Positions 51,047 to 60,548 of a DNA stretch of 64,000 nt are shown piece by piece. The notes below the pieces were generated by a model. It did not search any database. It was given only the letters and a program-made list of their open reading frames with translations, and was not told the DNA's origin. The position numbers and the translations under genes are program-made. Numbering within the stretch: the first letter of the stretch is position 1; every line of letters starts with the position of its first letter. The stretch spans positions 15,529 through 79,528 of the forward strand of contig CAYWSH010000003.1 of assembly GCA_964460655.1 (NCBI GenBank). The letters run 5' to 3'. Origin of the DNA: CAVUAF01 sp964460655. GTDB lineage: Bacteria; Acidobacteriota; Terriglobia; Terriglobales; Acidobacteriaceae.

Positions 51047-53800
51047 TTACTGCGTGGCCAACGGATAGCTGAAGCGATACTCGCCGGAGCCGGTCTCCAA
51101 CACCACGGTCCCACCTTCCTGCCGCGGACCGGCGACACCTTGAACCGCTGACAGCGGCTGGCCCGATTCCGTCACGTTCGCGAGAACAGCGCGCGGCAAG
51201 CGCACAGTCGCGCGTGTGTTCGGTGGGACGGTGATGACCAACTCGAAACGGCCATTGTTCAGCTGCCACGCCGAACTCACGCGCCCATACAGCGAGTCGT
51301 GACCCGCCTGCACGCTGGTGAATCCCCCACCGGGGATGGGCTGGATGAGCACGTGCTTGTAGCCCGGCGCCTGCGCATCGATCGCTATGCCGGCGACGAC
51401 GCGATACATCCAGTCGCCGATGGCTCCGTACGCGTAATGATTGAAGGAATTCATGCCGGCGTCCTGGAATGCGCCGTCGGCTTTGATCCCGTCCCAGCGT
51501 TCCCAAATGGTCGTGGCGCCCTGCGTGATGGGATACAGCCACGACGGAGACTGCTGGCGATTCAGGAGCATGTACGCCTCGTCGGCATAGCCGAAGCGAG
51601 TGAGCACGTCGGTGAGGAACGGCGTGCCGACGAAGCCGGTGGTGAGATGCTTGCGTTCCCGCACGTCGGCGGCCAGCCGAGCGGCGGCTTGCGCACGCAG
51701 CCCGTCGGGCAGCAGGTCGAAGGCGAGAGCGAGCGCGTAGGCCGTCTGTGTGTTCTCGCCGACGCGCCCATTGGGCGATACATACTCGCGCACGAACGCG
51801 CGCTTGATGTTCTCGAGCAGTTCGCCATACTGCGCGGCGTCATCCTGCTTGCCGAGAAGCGCAGCCGTGCGCTGAAGCAGGTCAGTGGAGTGCGCGAAGA
51901 ACGCGGTGGCGATGAAGTCCTTGCTCGTGGTCGCGCCCGGATAGCTGCGCGCTTCGGAACTCGGCGCAGCGTAGGCGAGCCAGTCGCCGTAGTGCGGATC
52001 GCCGCGCCAGAGGTAGGCCGCGCCGGCACGCGACCGTTCGTACTCCACCCAGCGACGCATGCTCGGATACTGTTCTTCCAGGATTCGCCGATCGCCGTAA
52101 GCGAGGTAGAGGCTCCAGGGTATGATCAAAGCGGCGTCGCTCCACGCGGCCGCTGGTCGCGATGATGCGCCGGTATCGGGGATGACGACCGGCACGCTGC
52201 CGTCGGGCTTCTGATCGGCAGCCAGGTCGCGCAGCCACTTAGTGAAGAACCCAGCGACGTCGCGATTGAACTCCGCCGTCGGGGCGAACACCTGTGCATC
52301 GCCGGTCCACCCCAGACGCTCGTCGCGCTGCGGGCAGTCGGTCGGGACATCCACGAAGTTCCCCTTCTGGCCCCAATCGATGTTGTGTTGCAGGCGGTCG
52401 ATGAGCGGCTGCGACGTGGCGAAGGTTCCGGTCCGCGCCATGTCGGAGTGGATGACGACTCCGGTCAGGCTCGCTGGAGTGAGTTCTCCGGGATAGCCGG
52501 AGATAGCGACATAGCGGAAGCCATGGAACGTGAAATGTGGTTCGAAGGTCTCCGGCCCGCCTCCTTTTAGTAGGTAGCGATCGGTGGCCTTCGCCTTGCG
52601 CAGGTTCTCGACGTAGAAATCGCCCTTCTGGTCGAGGACCTCAGCGTGACGCACGGTGATGCTCGTGCCCGCTGGTCCCTGCGCCTGCAGCCGCACCCAG
52701 CCGACCATGTTCTGGCCCATATCGGCGACGGTCTCGCCCGCCGGCGTACGGAAAATCTTTACGGGATGGAGCTCTTCGATGCGACGCACCGGTGGACCGA
52801 CGGCAGCGACGAGCGCTTCCTTGCCCGGACCAGTCAGCAGTACCGGCGTCCATTTCGTGTCGCTAAAGCCCGACTGGTCCCAGCCGGGTTGCTCAAACCG
52901 CGCATCGTAGGTCTCGCCATCGTAGATCTCCGACATCAAGATGGGGCCGGAGGCCGCCTTCCAGTCCGCATCGGTGCCGAGAGTCTCCTCGTGCCCATCC
53001 TTATATATAAGGTTGATCTGCAACCGCAGCCCAAGCTGGTCGCCGTAGATATGGCGTCCATGGAAGCGATACCAGCCATTGCCGAGAACGACACCGAGCG
53101 CGTTCGGTCCTTTGCGCAGCAGATCAGTGATGTCGTAGGTCTGATACTGGATGCGCTTGTTGTAGCTGGTCCAGCCGGGTGTGAAGAGCTGATCACCCAC
53201 ACGCCGGCCGTTCACAAGGAACTCATAAAGGCCGCGACTAGTGACGTAAGCGCGGGCGCGTACAAGGTCCGCGCGCAGCGGGAATTCCCGCCGCAGCATG
53301 ACCGGAGGCGTCGATTGAGACGGATCGGCATCTCGTGGAGGCGCGATCCATTGCGCCTTCCATTGCGACGGCTCGAGCAGGCCCATCTCCCACCAAGCGG
53401 GTGTACTCCACTCGGAGGGCGAGCCGGTTTGATCCCAGATCCGTACCTGCCAGAAATACCGCTGCCCCGACTTGAGCTCCGGACCTTCGTAGGGACGCTG
53501 GGTCGACTCTCCTGACTCGACTTTACCGGAATCCCACAACAGGCCACGCACGGTGCGCAGCTGCTGCACGTCGGCGGCGACGCGCACTTGATAAGCCGAT
53601 TGCATCACGCCACGGGCCGCGGAAGCGATCTGCCAGCTCAGACGAGGTCGGGCAGCGTCGATCCCCAGCGGGTTCTCTTTGTACTCGGTCCGCAAGGCCA
53701 AGACTTGCAGCACGGAGGGTGGAGCCGCGGCCACGCCGCTGAAGAGCAGCGAGAGCGTGGTGACTAGAAGGAGAACGAGAAGCTTACGGTAGTCGATCAT
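51047..53800 (-). CDS. Alpha-L-rhamnosidase, GH78
   Basis: 917 aa from ATG 53800, overlapping the GH106 stop by 4 bp. Signal peptide LLVLLLVTTLSLLFSGVAAA. N-terminal beta-sandwich domains (RPRLSWQIAS, WDSGKVES) precede the (alpha/alpha)6 barrel with the family catalytic stretch PTDCPQRDERLGWTGDAQVFAPT (general acid region) and NSFNHYAYGAIGDWMYR, then a C-terminal beta domain. It releases terminal L-rhamnose from glycosides such as rhamnogalacturonan side chains. Last gene of the glycosidase operon. Confidence 0.95.
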   Translation of the reverse strand: MIDYRKLLVLLLVTTLSLLFSGVAAAPPSVLQVLALRTEYKENPLGIDAARPRLSWQIASAARGVMQSAYQVRVAADVQQLRTVRGLLWDSGKVESGESTQRPYEGPELKSGQRYFWQVRIWDQTGSPSEWSTPAWWEMGLLEPSQWKAQWIAPPRDADPSQSTPPVMLRREFPLRADLVRARAYVTSRGLYEFLVNGRRVGDQLFTPGWTSYNKRIQYQTYDITDLLRKGPNALGVVLGNGWYRFHGRHIYGDQLGLRLQINLIYKDGHEETLGTDADWKAASGPILMSEIYDGETYDARFEQPGWDQSGFSDTKWTPVLLTGPGKEALVAAVGPPVRRIEELHPVKIFRTPAGETVADMGQNMVGWVRLQAQGPAGTSITVRHAEVLDQKGDFYVENLRKAKATDRYLLKGGGPETFEPHFTFHGFRYVAISGYPGELTPASLTGVVIHSDMARTGTFATSQPLIDRLQHNIDWGQKGNFVDVPTDCPQRDERLGWTGDAQVFAPTAEFNRDVAGFFTKWLRDLAADQKPDGSVPVVIPDTGASSRPAAAWSDAALIIPWSLYLAYGDRRILEEQYPSMRRWVEYERSRAGAAYLWRGDPHYGDWLAYAAPSSEARSYPGATTSKDFIATAFFAHSTDLLQRTAALLGKQDDAAQYGELLENIKRAFVREYVSPNGRVGENTQTAYALALAFDLLPDGLRAQAAARLAADVRERKHLTTGFVGTPFLTDVLTRFGYADEAYMLLNRQQSPSWLYPITQGATTIWERWDGIKADGAFQDAGMNSFNHYAYGAIGDWMYRVVAGIAIDAQAPGYKHVLIQPIPGGGFTSVQAGHDSLYGRVSSAWQLNNGRFELVITVPPNTRATVRLPRAVLANVTESGQPLSAVQGVAGPRQEGGTVVLETGSGEYRFSYPLATQ

Positions 53801-56553
53801 GGCACGCGTGCCTCGCCGATCACAATCCGCACTGGACCGAATATTCCCGCGGGAACGGCCTGGACCTTGTCCATATCTTGCGCTTCGAAGCGGACGCCGT
53901 AACGCAGGTTGAGCAGGCGATAGTCGGGCAGCGCGTGCCCCGCCATGTGATTCACCGCCAGGTTCGCCACTTCGATCCGCAGGGTATTCTCGCCGGCATG
54001 CAAGAGCGCGGAGATATCCAGGTCGTAGGGCGGACACCACAGCGAACCGGCCCGCTTGCCATTCACATAGACCACGGCAGCTTCGCGCACCGGCGGCTCG
54101 AGCCATGCCTGCATCCCATTGCGCAGCGGCTGCGGCTCGAGTTGCTTGGCCGCCCCAAGATTCAGGTGCACGGGAATACCGGAGCGTAGCGCCGTGGCCG
54201 GAATCGTCACGGTCTTCTCGTAAGTCGCTGTGCCGGAGTAGAAGCGCGTGGCGTCATCGTCGGTCCAGGAATGGAGGTCGTGGAACGTGGCGGCTCTGCC
54301 GTCAGCGAAGGTGACGCGCCAGTCGTGGCTCACGTCGAGTGTGGAACTGGGCGCCGCGATAGGCTGCGGTCGCATCTGGCCAGCACTGCCGGAGAAGGCC
54401 AGAAGCCGCGATTCGTACGGTTGCAGTTCGAGGTGCACTCTGGCGTTCTGCGCTGAGGCCTCGACCGTTGCGGGGCGCGTCTTGCCGGTCAGAGCGTCGT
54501 ACCATTCGGCGCTCTTGCCGGCGACACGAAAGCTGGCATTCATCGTCTGCGCGTGGTTGCTGGTGTTGGCGATGAAATAAATGTCGGCATCATCGGAGTG
54601 GCGATGAACGAAGCCGACCTCGGGCGCAGCCGGCGAAAGCGACACGTCTGGGGTGAGCGCACGTGCCAGCGCCGCACCCAAGTCGTTCTCACGCTCCACC
54701 AATGTTGCTGCGTGATCGCCGTTGAACAATCGGTCGCTGATGGCGGCGACCTGCCGGTGTTCCGCGTCACCAGCCTTGAAACCGGGCGCGAGCGCAGGCA
54801 GTCGCCGCGTGGCGATAAGGATGCCGCCGCCGCGCACGAACTCCTGCAACGTCTCGTAACTACCCACCGGCATGCGCTCCACGGCCGGAAGGACCACGAC
54901 CCTGTAATGATTCCGCCCAAGGACGAGTTGATTAGCCTCGATCTTGCCCGCTTTCTGCAGCGCGTCATCGTCGAAAAGGTCGAAGTCGAACCCGGCGCCG
55001 GTGATCTGCTTCACGACTTCGCTGCCGATCCGCGCGCGCAGCGTGTCAAAGAGATTGACGCGACCCGGACGAAAGTTCGCCCAGGCGTCGTCGGTGGGCA
55101 GGTAGAGTGCGACGTCGTTTGCCGGAGAACCCTGCCGCAGCATGAAGCTGACTCGCTGCAGGTACTTCGCCACATCGGGCATGACGGTCCACCACGGATT
55201 CTTCTCGTCGAACACTGCCGCTGCATAGAAGCGCCACCCGGGATACTCGACATCCGGCGGCGAGTACGGCCAGCCGTGCCCGATGAGTTGGTTGATGCCG
55301 ATGAGGAAGTGACGATCCGCTTCCGCCTTCATGTCGAGCGGCGTAGCGCGGAAGACGGGTGAGTGCAGCCACGTCCAGGTCTCCGACGACGTAACCGGCA
55401 CGCCGTAGATATGGCTGGCGGAGGACGCCCAGCGCGTGGCTGAGATCGTTTCCCAATCCGCACCTTCGCCTTCGGGCAAGTCGACGAGCGCATTCGTTGA
55501 GAGCGCAGCCGGCGGGATGCCGTACGCCTGCATGCGCAGAAGCGTCTGATGACTTTGCGCCCACGCGTGCAGCGGTTGCGCGAAGCGCTCGTTGAACAAC
55601 TCGGTGAGGGTGTGCGCCCAGTCGTGGCGGATCTCCAGCGCTTTGGGAACGTTGTCGAGGACCAGCGCGGGAAGGTAGGGACGCAGGTCGTAGCCGCGGC
55701 GGCGCTGGAATTCTGGCAGAAGATCGGACGCCCAGTCAGAGCCGTACACCTCGAGGCTGTCGCAGAAGACCGCGTAGGGCGGCTGCGCAGCAAGCGCCTG
55801 CATCAGCCGGTCACCGACGTTCGCCAGGTAGTGATTGGTCGCAGCGCGGTTGTAGTGGTCGAGCACGAAGCCTTCAGCGCCGACCGCGGCACGCTTTACC
55901 TGCTGGCCGGTGTGGCTCGCGATGAAGAACAGCAGCTCTCCCGGCTTGCGCGGCGGTTGCACGAAACCTGCGGCCGCGTCGCTCACGGGTTCGTAGGCGG
56001 CGGACGACCCTTCCGGTCCGCTGGGCACGAAGAAAATGGCGAGCAGCTTGTCGGCATTCTCGAGGGAGGGAAGGGGAGTGGCTCGGCCGTCGCCGCTCAC
56101 CTTAACGCGTTGCACGCGCAGCATGCCGGCGGCTTCATTCACCAGTACCTGTGGACCGCCGTAGGGCCATCCGCTGCCCAGCGTAAGGTCAAAGCGCATA
56201 CCCAGGTCTTTCGCGGTGCGCGCGGCCGAACCCAGAGCATGGAGAAAGTCAGGGGAGAGGTAAGGAAGAATCGTGTGGCCCGCTGCGGCCTCATCGAGCA
56301 CCAGCGGATAGACGGGCTGCACTTCGACGCCGCCGATGCCCCCTTCTTTCATCGTTCGGAGTTCTCGCGTCAGCTCGGCATCGCTGACCGCCGGACCGAA
56401 CCACCACCACCGCATCATGATGCGCGTGTCGTCCGGCGGATCGGCGAAGCGAGCTCGCAGGTCAGCGGTGCTGTTGCGTTGGGCCGGCGCAAACGGAATG
56501 AATGCAAAGTAGAGCGCGATCACGACGGCGCAGCGCACGGCGTTCTTCGTCAT
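53797..56553 (-). CDS. Alpha-L-rhamnosidase-like, GH106
   Basis: 918 aa from ATG 56553, which has GGAGGAGCGG upstream; an ATG at 56574 shares one base with the GH2 stop (TGATG) and could also serve. Signal peptide VVIALYFAFIPFAPA/Q. GH106 opening PPDDTRIMMRWWWFGPAVSDAE and GGIGGVEVQPVYPL, central FCDSLEVYGSDWASDLLPEF and a C-terminal galactose-binding-like domain (about 780-918). GH106 enzymes remove alpha-L-rhamnose from rhamnogalacturonan I or II. Exported. Confidence 0.9.
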   Translation of the reverse strand: MTKNAVRCAVVIALYFAFIPFAPAQRNSTADLRARFADPPDDTRIMMRWWWFGPAVSDAELTRELRTMKEGGIGGVEVQPVYPLVLDEAAAGHTILPYLSPDFLHALGSAARTAKDLGMRFDLTLGSGWPYGGPQVLVNEAAGMLRVQRVKVSGDGRATPLPSLENADKLLAIFFVPSGPEGSSAAYEPVSDAAAGFVQPPRKPGELLFFIASHTGQQVKRAAVGAEGFVLDHYNRAATNHYLANVGDRLMQALAAQPPYAVFCDSLEVYGSDWASDLLPEFQRRRGYDLRPYLPALVLDNVPKALEIRHDWAHTLTELFNERFAQPLHAWAQSHQTLLRMQAYGIPPAALSTNALVDLPEGEGADWETISATRWASSASHIYGVPVTSSETWTWLHSPVFRATPLDMKAEADRHFLIGINQLIGHGWPYSPPDVEYPGWRFYAAAVFDEKNPWWTVMPDVAKYLQRVSFMLRQGSPANDVALYLPTDDAWANFRPGRVNLFDTLRARIGSEVVKQITGAGFDFDLFDDDALQKAGKIEANQLVLGRNHYRVVVLPAVERMPVGSYETLQEFVRGGGILIATRRLPALAPGFKAGDAEHRQVAAISDRLFNGDHAATLVERENDLGAALARALTPDVSLSPAAPEVGFVHRHSDDADIYFIANTSNHAQTMNASFRVAGKSAEWYDALTGKTRPATVEASAQNARVHLELQPYESRLLAFSGSAGQMRPQPIAAPSSTLDVSHDWRVTFADGRAATFHDLHSWTDDDATRFYSGTATYEKTVTIPATALRSGIPVHLNLGAAKQLEPQPLRNGMQAWLEPPVREAAVVYVNGKRAGSLWCPPYDLDISALLHAGENTLRIEVANLAVNHMAGHALPDYRLLNLRYGVRFEAQDMDKVQAVPAGIFGPVRIVIGEARVP

Positions 56554-56573
56554 GTTTCCGCTCCTCCGCGCCA

Positions 56574-58994
56574 TCAAGGGATGGCGGGTGTTATGACGGC
56601 TGGTGCGTTGACGGGAATATCCAAGGCCGCATCCTGTAAGCCCTCGGCATGCGCAACCACATGGATCGTCCCTGCTCGGCGCAACGACTGCACGATCGCA
56701 AGCGCTCTTCCGTGGCGGAGTTCGCGCCCTTCCGCCTGGTACGGCTCGGGGCTGTCCAGATCGCCATTGTCCACGCCGGCGAGCTTGCCGTCTCCCGTCA
56801 CGTGGAAGCGAACGACGTCCCGCGACAGTGGGGAAACGCGTCCCTGCGCGTCCACGGCCTCAACACTAAGAAGGGAGAGGTCCTGGCCCGTGGCCTCCAG
56901 TTCACTGCGATCAGGCACGAGGCGCAGATGCACCGGCGCGCCTGCGGTCTCAAGCTCGTGACGCGCGACGACCTTTCCATCCTGTTTCGCGATGGCAGTC
57001 AATCGCCCCGGCTGATTCGGCACATCCCACAGAATGATGTGGTCGGCAAAATCCTGCGCACGCTTCTCGCCGAGCGACTTGCTGTTCAACAACAGTTCGG
57101 TTGTCGGCGCGTTGCTGAAGGTGTAGACGCGCGCGGTCGTGACATCCGCGGGAAGGTTCCAGTCGGCGCGCAGGCCCATCACGGCGGCGCCGGCATCGCG
57201 TCGCGGGTCCGCTTTGAATCCGGGATCGCGGACCGCGATGTAGACCATGGGGTCGTCGGTGTAAAGACTTTGGAAGAAATAGGACCACGGAGAACGTTCG
57301 CCCGTGGTTGCCACGAGCCCCTTGTGGAATCCCTTGCTCGGCCAGCCGCCCGATTCGCCGAGATAGTCCACGCCGGCCCAGATGAACTGCCCAGCGACAT
57401 AGGGAAAGTATTCGCCGGACTTGAAATCGCGCGTGCCCCACCATTGATTGCCGGAATCGTCTTGGGCGGCGCGGGGTGCGTCGAGGTCGACCTGATGCAG
57501 ATGCGTTTCGCTCCCGAGGAACACTTGTTTCGGATGTTGCTGATGATCGCGTGCGTACCAGCGCGTCTGGTAATTCATGCTGATCACGTCCATGTCGGAA
57601 GCCAGTTCCGCGAGCGGCGCATCGCGCTCGCCTTTCTGATTGCGCACGGGATGTAATGCCGCGGTGACGGGGCGCGTGGGCTCCACGTCGTGCACGAGAG
57701 CCTGCATCGCGCGGTAGAGCAGCGTGCCTTCGCGCAGATACATGTGCGGCGTCATCTCGTTGCCGACGCTCCACAGGAAGATGCTGGGATGATTGCGGTC
57801 ACGCTGGAGCATGGCGGCAAGATCGTGCTTCCATCCCGTGCCATCGGGTTCGAAGCCGTACCACTTGTCGAAGGCCTCATCGAAAACCAGAAGACCCATC
57901 CTGTCGGCAAGGTCGAGCAGCTCGGGAGTGTGCGGATTGTGACTGAGGCGGATGGCGTTGACGCCGATGGTCTGCAACGTCTTCAGCCGCGCGGCGTAGC
58001 CGGCCTCCAGCGAGGCGGTACCGAGCGCTCCGAGATCAGCGTGCAGGCAGACGCCTTTGATGACGACGCGCTTGCCATTGAGCAAGAAGCCATGGTCGAC
58101 GTCGAACCGCACGGTACGGATGCCGAACGGAGTGCGATAACCATCGAGCGCCTCAGGGCCGGCGCGGACCTCGCTGGCGGCGGTGTATAGGCGCGGCTTT
58201 TCCAGCGTCCAATACTCCGGCGAGCGAACGGTGAAGCGTTGCTCCAGCGTCTGCTCGGTGCGCGGTGCGAGTCCGAACGGTGTTTGCAGGGTTGCTGCCT
58301 CATTCCCGTTGGGTGCGAGGATGCGAGTGACGAGCGTGCCCGTGCGTGGCTCGTCAGAATCGTTGCGCAACGCGGTCTGCAGTACCACCGTGGCCTGAGC
58401 GTCACTCACTTGGGGCGTAGTGATGTACGTCCCCCAATGCGCCACATGGAGCGGGCCGGTGACGGTGAGCCAAACGTGACGATAGATGCCGCTGCCGGTG
58501 TACCAGCGGCTTGCCTGCTTGAGATCGTCAGCGCGGACGGCGATCACGTTGTCGCGGTCCGGGCGCACCCAGGGCGTCAGGTCGCATTCGAAGCCGATGT
58601 AGCCGTTATCGTTGTGCCCGACTTTCTGCCCGTTCACCCACACGTCGGCGTGGTTGAAGACACCATCGAATCCCAGCAACACGCGCTTTCCGGCGGAGTC
58701 CGATGGCAGACGAAAGTGTTTGCGGTACCAGCCGATGCCGATAGGAGCGAATCCTCCCTGTGGGCCGGATGGACTGCTCCTGTCCCACGGCCCTTCGATG
58801 CTCCAGTCGTGAGGAACGTCGAGGGCGCGCCAACGGCCATCGTCGAGGTTCGGCTTCTCAGCGTCGGGCGGGTCGCCGAGTGTGAACCTCCAGTCGAAAT
58901 CCATCTTGAATACACGTCGCGCAGCCTGTGCCGCGGCCGAGAGCGGCAGCAGCCATGCGACGGCGGTAAGCAGGACGGTGAAGGTGCGTTTCAT
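56574..58994 (-). CDS. GH2 glycoside hydrolase (beta-galactosidase-like)
   Basis: 806 aa, ATG 58994, overlapping the esterase stop by 4 bp. Signal peptide VLLTAVAWLLPLSAAA. Sugar-binding domain (LDVPHDWSIEGPWD, GVFNHADVWVNGQKVG), Ig-like domain, TIM barrel with KGVCLHADLG, NAIRLSHNPH and general acid Glu in SVGNEMTPH, a probable nucleophile Glu in VFLGSETH, and C-terminal DUF4982-like and Ig-like domains. Substrates in the family include galactose, glucuronate and others; in this operon a pectin side-chain galactosidase or glucuronidase is likely. Confidence 0.92.
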   Translation of the reverse strand: MKRTFTVLLTAVAWLLPLSAAAQAARRVFKMDFDWRFTLGDPPDAEKPNLDDGRWRALDVPHDWSIEGPWDRSSPSGPQGGFAPIGIGWYRKHFRLPSDSAGKRVLLGFDGVFNHADVWVNGQKVGHNDNGYIGFECDLTPWVRPDRDNVIAVRADDLKQASRWYTGSGIYRHVWLTVTGPLHVAHWGTYITTPQVSDAQATVVLQTALRNDSDEPRTGTLVTRILAPNGNEAATLQTPFGLAPRTEQTLEQRFTVRSPEYWTLEKPRLYTAASEVRAGPEALDGYRTPFGIRTVRFDVDHGFLLNGKRVVIKGVCLHADLGALGTASLEAGYAARLKTLQTIGVNAIRLSHNPHTPELLDLADRMGLLVFDEAFDKWYGFEPDGTGWKHDLAAMLQRDRNHPSIFLWSVGNEMTPHMYLREGTLLYRAMQALVHDVEPTRPVTAALHPVRNQKGERDAPLAELASDMDVISMNYQTRWYARDHQQHPKQVFLGSETHLHQVDLDAPRAAQDDSGNQWWGTRDFKSGEYFPYVAGQFIWAGVDYLGESGGWPSKGFHKGLVATTGERSPWSYFFQSLYTDDPMVYIAVRDPGFKADPRRDAGAAVMGLRADWNLPADVTTARVYTFSNAPTTELLLNSKSLGEKRAQDFADHIILWDVPNQPGRLTAIAKQDGKVVARHELETAGAPVHLRLVPDRSELEATGQDLSLLSVEAVDAQGRVSPLSRDVVRFHVTGDGKLAGVDNGDLDSPEPYQAEGRELRHGRALAIVQSLRRAGTIHVVAHAEGLQDAALDIPVNAPAVITPAIP

Positions 58995-60547
58995 CGCTTT
59001 CCGTGCGTGGGATCGGGCCAGTCATCGGAACGGAAGGGCGCCGCCGGCAGGCCACTCTCGTTCGTCAGGTTCGGATGACGAGGGTTGTTGTTGAATGCGT
59101 AGCGCACCGCTTGCGGATGCGGAACAGCGTCAGCCCATACCTCGACGCGATCGCGACCCGTGATGCGCGCGTGTGCCCAGCGCCATTGCCGGTCGGCGCC
59201 GGCGACGGCGAATTCATCGAGCGTACTGCCGTCGCGTAGGCGTAGTCCCTTCCCGGCGTCGGAGAATCTCACCGTCAATCGAGCACCGTGTTGTTGGACG
59301 TCGCGAAACAGCGGACCCGAAGCGGTCATCGGCTTGCCGTACACACTTTGCAAAGCCCAAAGTGCCATGCGCCGGCCGACGGTGAGCTTGTCCTTGGGAT
59401 GGATGTCGTGCGCTTCGCCGATGTCGATGGTGACAATGAGGCCTGTGTTCGCCAGCGTGCGGGCCGAGCGACGCTGTGCCTCGCGTACAAAGCTCCACGG
59501 CTCATCCGCTGGTGCGGGTTGGGGATCGCGGTAGTTCGGCAGTTGCACGATGCCGAAAGGGAAGTCGCCTTCGCCCCAGCGTTCGCGCCACGCACGGATC
59601 ATGGTAGGAAGAAGAATGGTGTACTGCTCGGCGCGCGCTTCGTTGGATTCACCCTGGTACCACACATTCCCGCGGATGCGGAACGGTATGAGGGGCGCGA
59701 TCATGCGATCGTAGATGGAAGCCGCGATGCGATATTCGCGCAAGGCGTCAGGTTCGCGCGGTTGCGCCGGCGGGCGCGCGCCCTGCGCTTTTGCCTGGTC
59801 ACTGGCAACGCGCCATGCAGCGAGTTGTTGGGCATACTCGGCCTGCACTCGGGGACGCTCATCGTCCCAGATCTTGGTGCGCTCCACGCAGGCTACAAGT
59901 TCAAGATCGGCACGCAGGTATTCGACGGGCGTCCACGCCTCTGCCTGCGATCCGCCGAACGACGAGTTGATGATGCCGATCGGTACATTGAGCGCCTTGC
60001 GCAGCTCGACGGCGAAGTAGTACCCGGCAGCCGAGAAGTCGCGCACAGATTCGGATGTGACCGGCAACCAGCGGCCAAGGCGGCCCGTTTCGTGACCGAA
60101 AGCGAAGCGGCGGCTCACGTTGAACAGCCTGATCTGCGCATCGCTGGCTGCCGCGACGACCGCGTCGCCATTATTCGTCTCGGGTAACGTGAGCTGCATG
60201 TTGGATTGGCCGGAGACGAGCCAGACTTCGCCTACAAGCACATCGGCGAACACAATCCTGTTCATGCCCGAGATCGTTAGCGAGCGCGGTTCGGAGCTCG
60301 CCGCCAAGGGATCGAGCATGACCTTCCAGTTTCCATCGGCCGCCGTGCTCGCAGTCTTACTCTGGCCGGCGAATTCGACCGTCACGCGTTCACCGGGTGC
60401 AGCCTTGCCCCAGACGGGGACCTTCTGCGCCTGCTGCAGCACCATCGCGTCCGAGAAGATGTCGGGCAGCGTGACATCCGCGCGCGCTGCGGCGAGCAGC
60501 AGCAGGAACGCAGCGCCGGCGCGAAATATGTTGACTGTTGACCTCAT
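58991..60547 (-). CDS. Sialate O-acetylesterase-family (SASA) carbohydrate esterase
   Basis: 518 aa from ATG 60547 (AGGAGCGCC upstream). Signal peptide GAAFLLLLAAARA. SGNH-like esterase: nucleophile Ser in WLVSGQSNMQL, NSSFGGSQAEAW, WYQGESNE and the Asp-His pair in AHDIHPKDK. It would remove acetyl groups from glycans, here probably from acetylated pectin, before the glycosidases act. Three bases separate it from the GH31 stop (TGAGATG). Confidence 0.9.
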   Translation of the reverse strand: MRSTVNIFRAGAAFLLLLAAARADVTLPDIFSDAMVLQQAQKVPVWGKAAPGERVTVEFAGQSKTASTAADGNWKVMLDPLAASSEPRSLTISGMNRIVFADVLVGEVWLVSGQSNMQLTLPETNNGDAVVAAASDAQIRLFNVSRRFAFGHETGRLGRWLPVTSESVRDFSAAGYYFAVELRKALNVPIGIINSSFGGSQAEAWTPVEYLRADLELVACVERTKIWDDERPRVQAEYAQQLAAWRVASDQAKAQGARPPAQPREPDALREYRIAASIYDRMIAPLIPFRIRGNVWYQGESNEARAEQYTILLPTMIRAWRERWGEGDFPFGIVQLPNYRDPQPAPADEPWSFVREAQRRSARTLANTGLIVTIDIGEAHDIHPKDKLTVGRRMALWALQSVYGKPMTASGPLFRDVQQHGARLTVRFSDAGKGLRLRDGSTLDEFAVAGADRQWRWAHARITGRDRVEVWADAVPHPQAVRYAFNNNPRHPNLTNESGLPAAPFRSDDWPDPTHGKR

Positions 60548-60548
60548 C